A DNA stretch of 6,040 bases from the NCBI GenBank assembly GCA_023245515.1, contig JAHFKE010000068.1, positions 1 to 6,040 of the forward strand, in the 5' to 3' direction. Shown here piece by piece: positions 5,468-6,040 of this stretch. The notes below the pieces were generated by a model. The model did not search any database. It had not been told where the DNA came from and saw nothing but the letters and a program-made list of their open reading frames with translations. Each line of letters opens with the position of its first letter. Position 1 is the first letter of the stretch. Source of the stretch: Candidatus Levyibacteriota bacterium. Its GTDB lineage: Bacteria > Patescibacteriota > Microgenomatia > Levybacterales > UBA12049. Position numbers and translations under genes: made by a program.

Positions 5468-5899
5468 ATGAAAAAAGGCACAGATTATATAGGGGTGGGA
5501 GTGGGAGCTGCTATTTTTAATGAGGAGGGTAAGCTATTCATTACGCTGCGTGGAGAAAAGGCCAAAAATGAGCGTGGGAAATGGGAAATTCCGGGTGGTG
5601 GCGTGGAGTTTGGAGAGACACTGGAGCAGGCTTTGCAAAGAGAAATGATGGAAGAATATGGCGTAGAGATTGAGATCGTAGAACTTCTTGGGGTTTTTGA
5701 TCATATTATTCCTGAAGATAAACAGCATTGGGTATCCCCTAGTTATATTTGTAAAATAACAAAAGGTGTTCCAAGGATTATGGAACCTGAAAAATGTGCT
5801 GACATGGGATGGTTTACGCTGGAGGAAGCTTCAAAGCTGGATTTGTCGATTACGAAGCATGATATCGAGCGATTGAGGGAAAAAGATCGGGGGTTATAG
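5468..5899 (+). CDS. Nudix hydrolase (MutT-like), 143 residues
   Basis: Nudix enzymes cleave nucleoside diphosphates linked to another group X, releasing NMP and P-X, with divalent metals. The Nudix box is perfect: G44-x5-E50-x7-R58-E59-M60-x-E62-E63-x-G65-V66. E59, E62 and E63 are the expected metal ligands. The core runs from GVGVGAAIF (9-17) through WEIPGGG (39-45) to a C-terminal DMGWFTLEEA strand and helix. Size and layout resemble small (d)NTP pyrophosphatases of the MutT/NUDT15 type; the substrate cannot be read from sequence. The frame continues upstream to a TTG at 5426, but that would put the -10 box inside the gene, so the ATG at 5468 is preferred. It diverges from the HAD gene across the CRP-like site, and its stop overlaps the next convergent gene by 6 bp. 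Confidence 0.93.
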   Translation: MKKGTDYIGVGVGAAIFNEEGKLFITLRGEKAKNERGKWEIPGGGVEFGETLEQALQREMMEEYGVEIEIVELLGVFDHIIPEDKQHWVSPSYICKITKGVPRIMEPEKCADMGWFTLEEASKLDLSITKHDIERLREKDRGL

Positions 5900-6040
5900 G
5901 CCCATTCTCTTTTCAAATGCTTTGGTGAAGGACGTTTTCTTGAAGTGCTTATCTCTGAAGTCTTGCGCCTTCTCGGGATCCAGCGTTTCATAAACATCTA
6001 CTAATTCTCCGAAGGCTCCCCGTAAGTTTTTGAAGAATCC
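5894..6040 (-). CDS. partial CDS, C-terminal 48 residues of an unrecognised protein
   Basis: An open minus-strand frame enters from the right edge and ends with TAA at 5894-5896. The 48 visible residues are strongly charged and look helical, with FGELVDVYETLDPEKAQDF followed by a basic end (HFKKTSFTKAFEKRMGL). No family was recognised. It is judged real because it is open from the window edge with plausible composition and ends in convergent overlap with the Nudix gene, the same tight arrangement as the recombinase and 202-residue genes. The start and most of the protein lie outside the window. Confidence 0.6.
   Translation of the reverse strand, partial: GFFKNLRGAFGELVDVYETLDPEKAQDFRDKHFKKTSFTKAFEKRMGL

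Noticed and set aside
1..6040. UGA recoding, suggested by absence of TGA stops among seven genes
   Set aside because: Seven genes are too few, all frames are full length with TGA read as stop, and Gly and Trp positions use normal codons.

Overview
The window is compact bacterial DNA with seven supported protein genes, one of them cut by the right edge, plus a gene-free stretch of about 0.5 kb at the left end. No rRNA, tRNA, CRISPR array or transposase was seen. The host cannot be named from this sequence. Very tight gene packing, convergent genes whose stops nearly touch or overlap, few Shine-Dalgarno sequences and a GC-rich palindromic repeat inside an AT-richer gene would fit a small-genome bacterium such as a Patescibacteria/CPR member. 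That is an inference from style, not a demonstrated placement. All seven genes end in TAA or TAG and read with the standard bacterial code.

Left part (1-2306). A non-coding AT-rich region carries about ten copies of the 7-bp unit AATTAAG. Two minus-strand genes follow: a SemiSWEET sugar transporter (2306-1977) and, 49 bp downstream, a cytoplasmic trehalase-family (GH37) glycosidase (1927-518). Together they look like a small module that moves a sugar across the membrane and splits a disaccharide inside the cell.

Middle (2307-3467). A divergent intergenic region, where one palindromic TTGCAA may serve as the -35 element for both directions, leads rightwards into a Xer-type tyrosine recombinase. 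This enzyme has all six expected catalytic residues, but its N-terminal DNA-binding domain is interrupted by an in-frame GC-rich segment of about 123 bp that looks like an inserted palindromic repeat.

Right part (3469-6040). A minus-strand pair encodes a cryptic HAD-superfamily protein (4086-5342) and a 202-residue protein of unknown function (3469-4077). Divergent from them is a Nudix hydrolase (5468-5899). Between the HAD and Nudix genes is a perfect TGTGA-N6-TCACA site of the CRP/FNR operator type. Its centre lies at -41.5 from the predicted HAD-gene start site and -60.5 from the predicted Nudix start site, close to the class II and class I activator positions. At the right edge the 3' end of an unrecognised minus-strand gene overlaps the Nudix stop by 6 bp.

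A recurring theme is a -10 box only 6-10 bases before the ATG with no Shine-Dalgarno sequence (Nudix, 202-residue protein, SemiSWEET, GH37). This suggests leaderless or near-leaderless mRNAs. The HAD gene is the exception, with a clear AAAGGA ribosome binding site.
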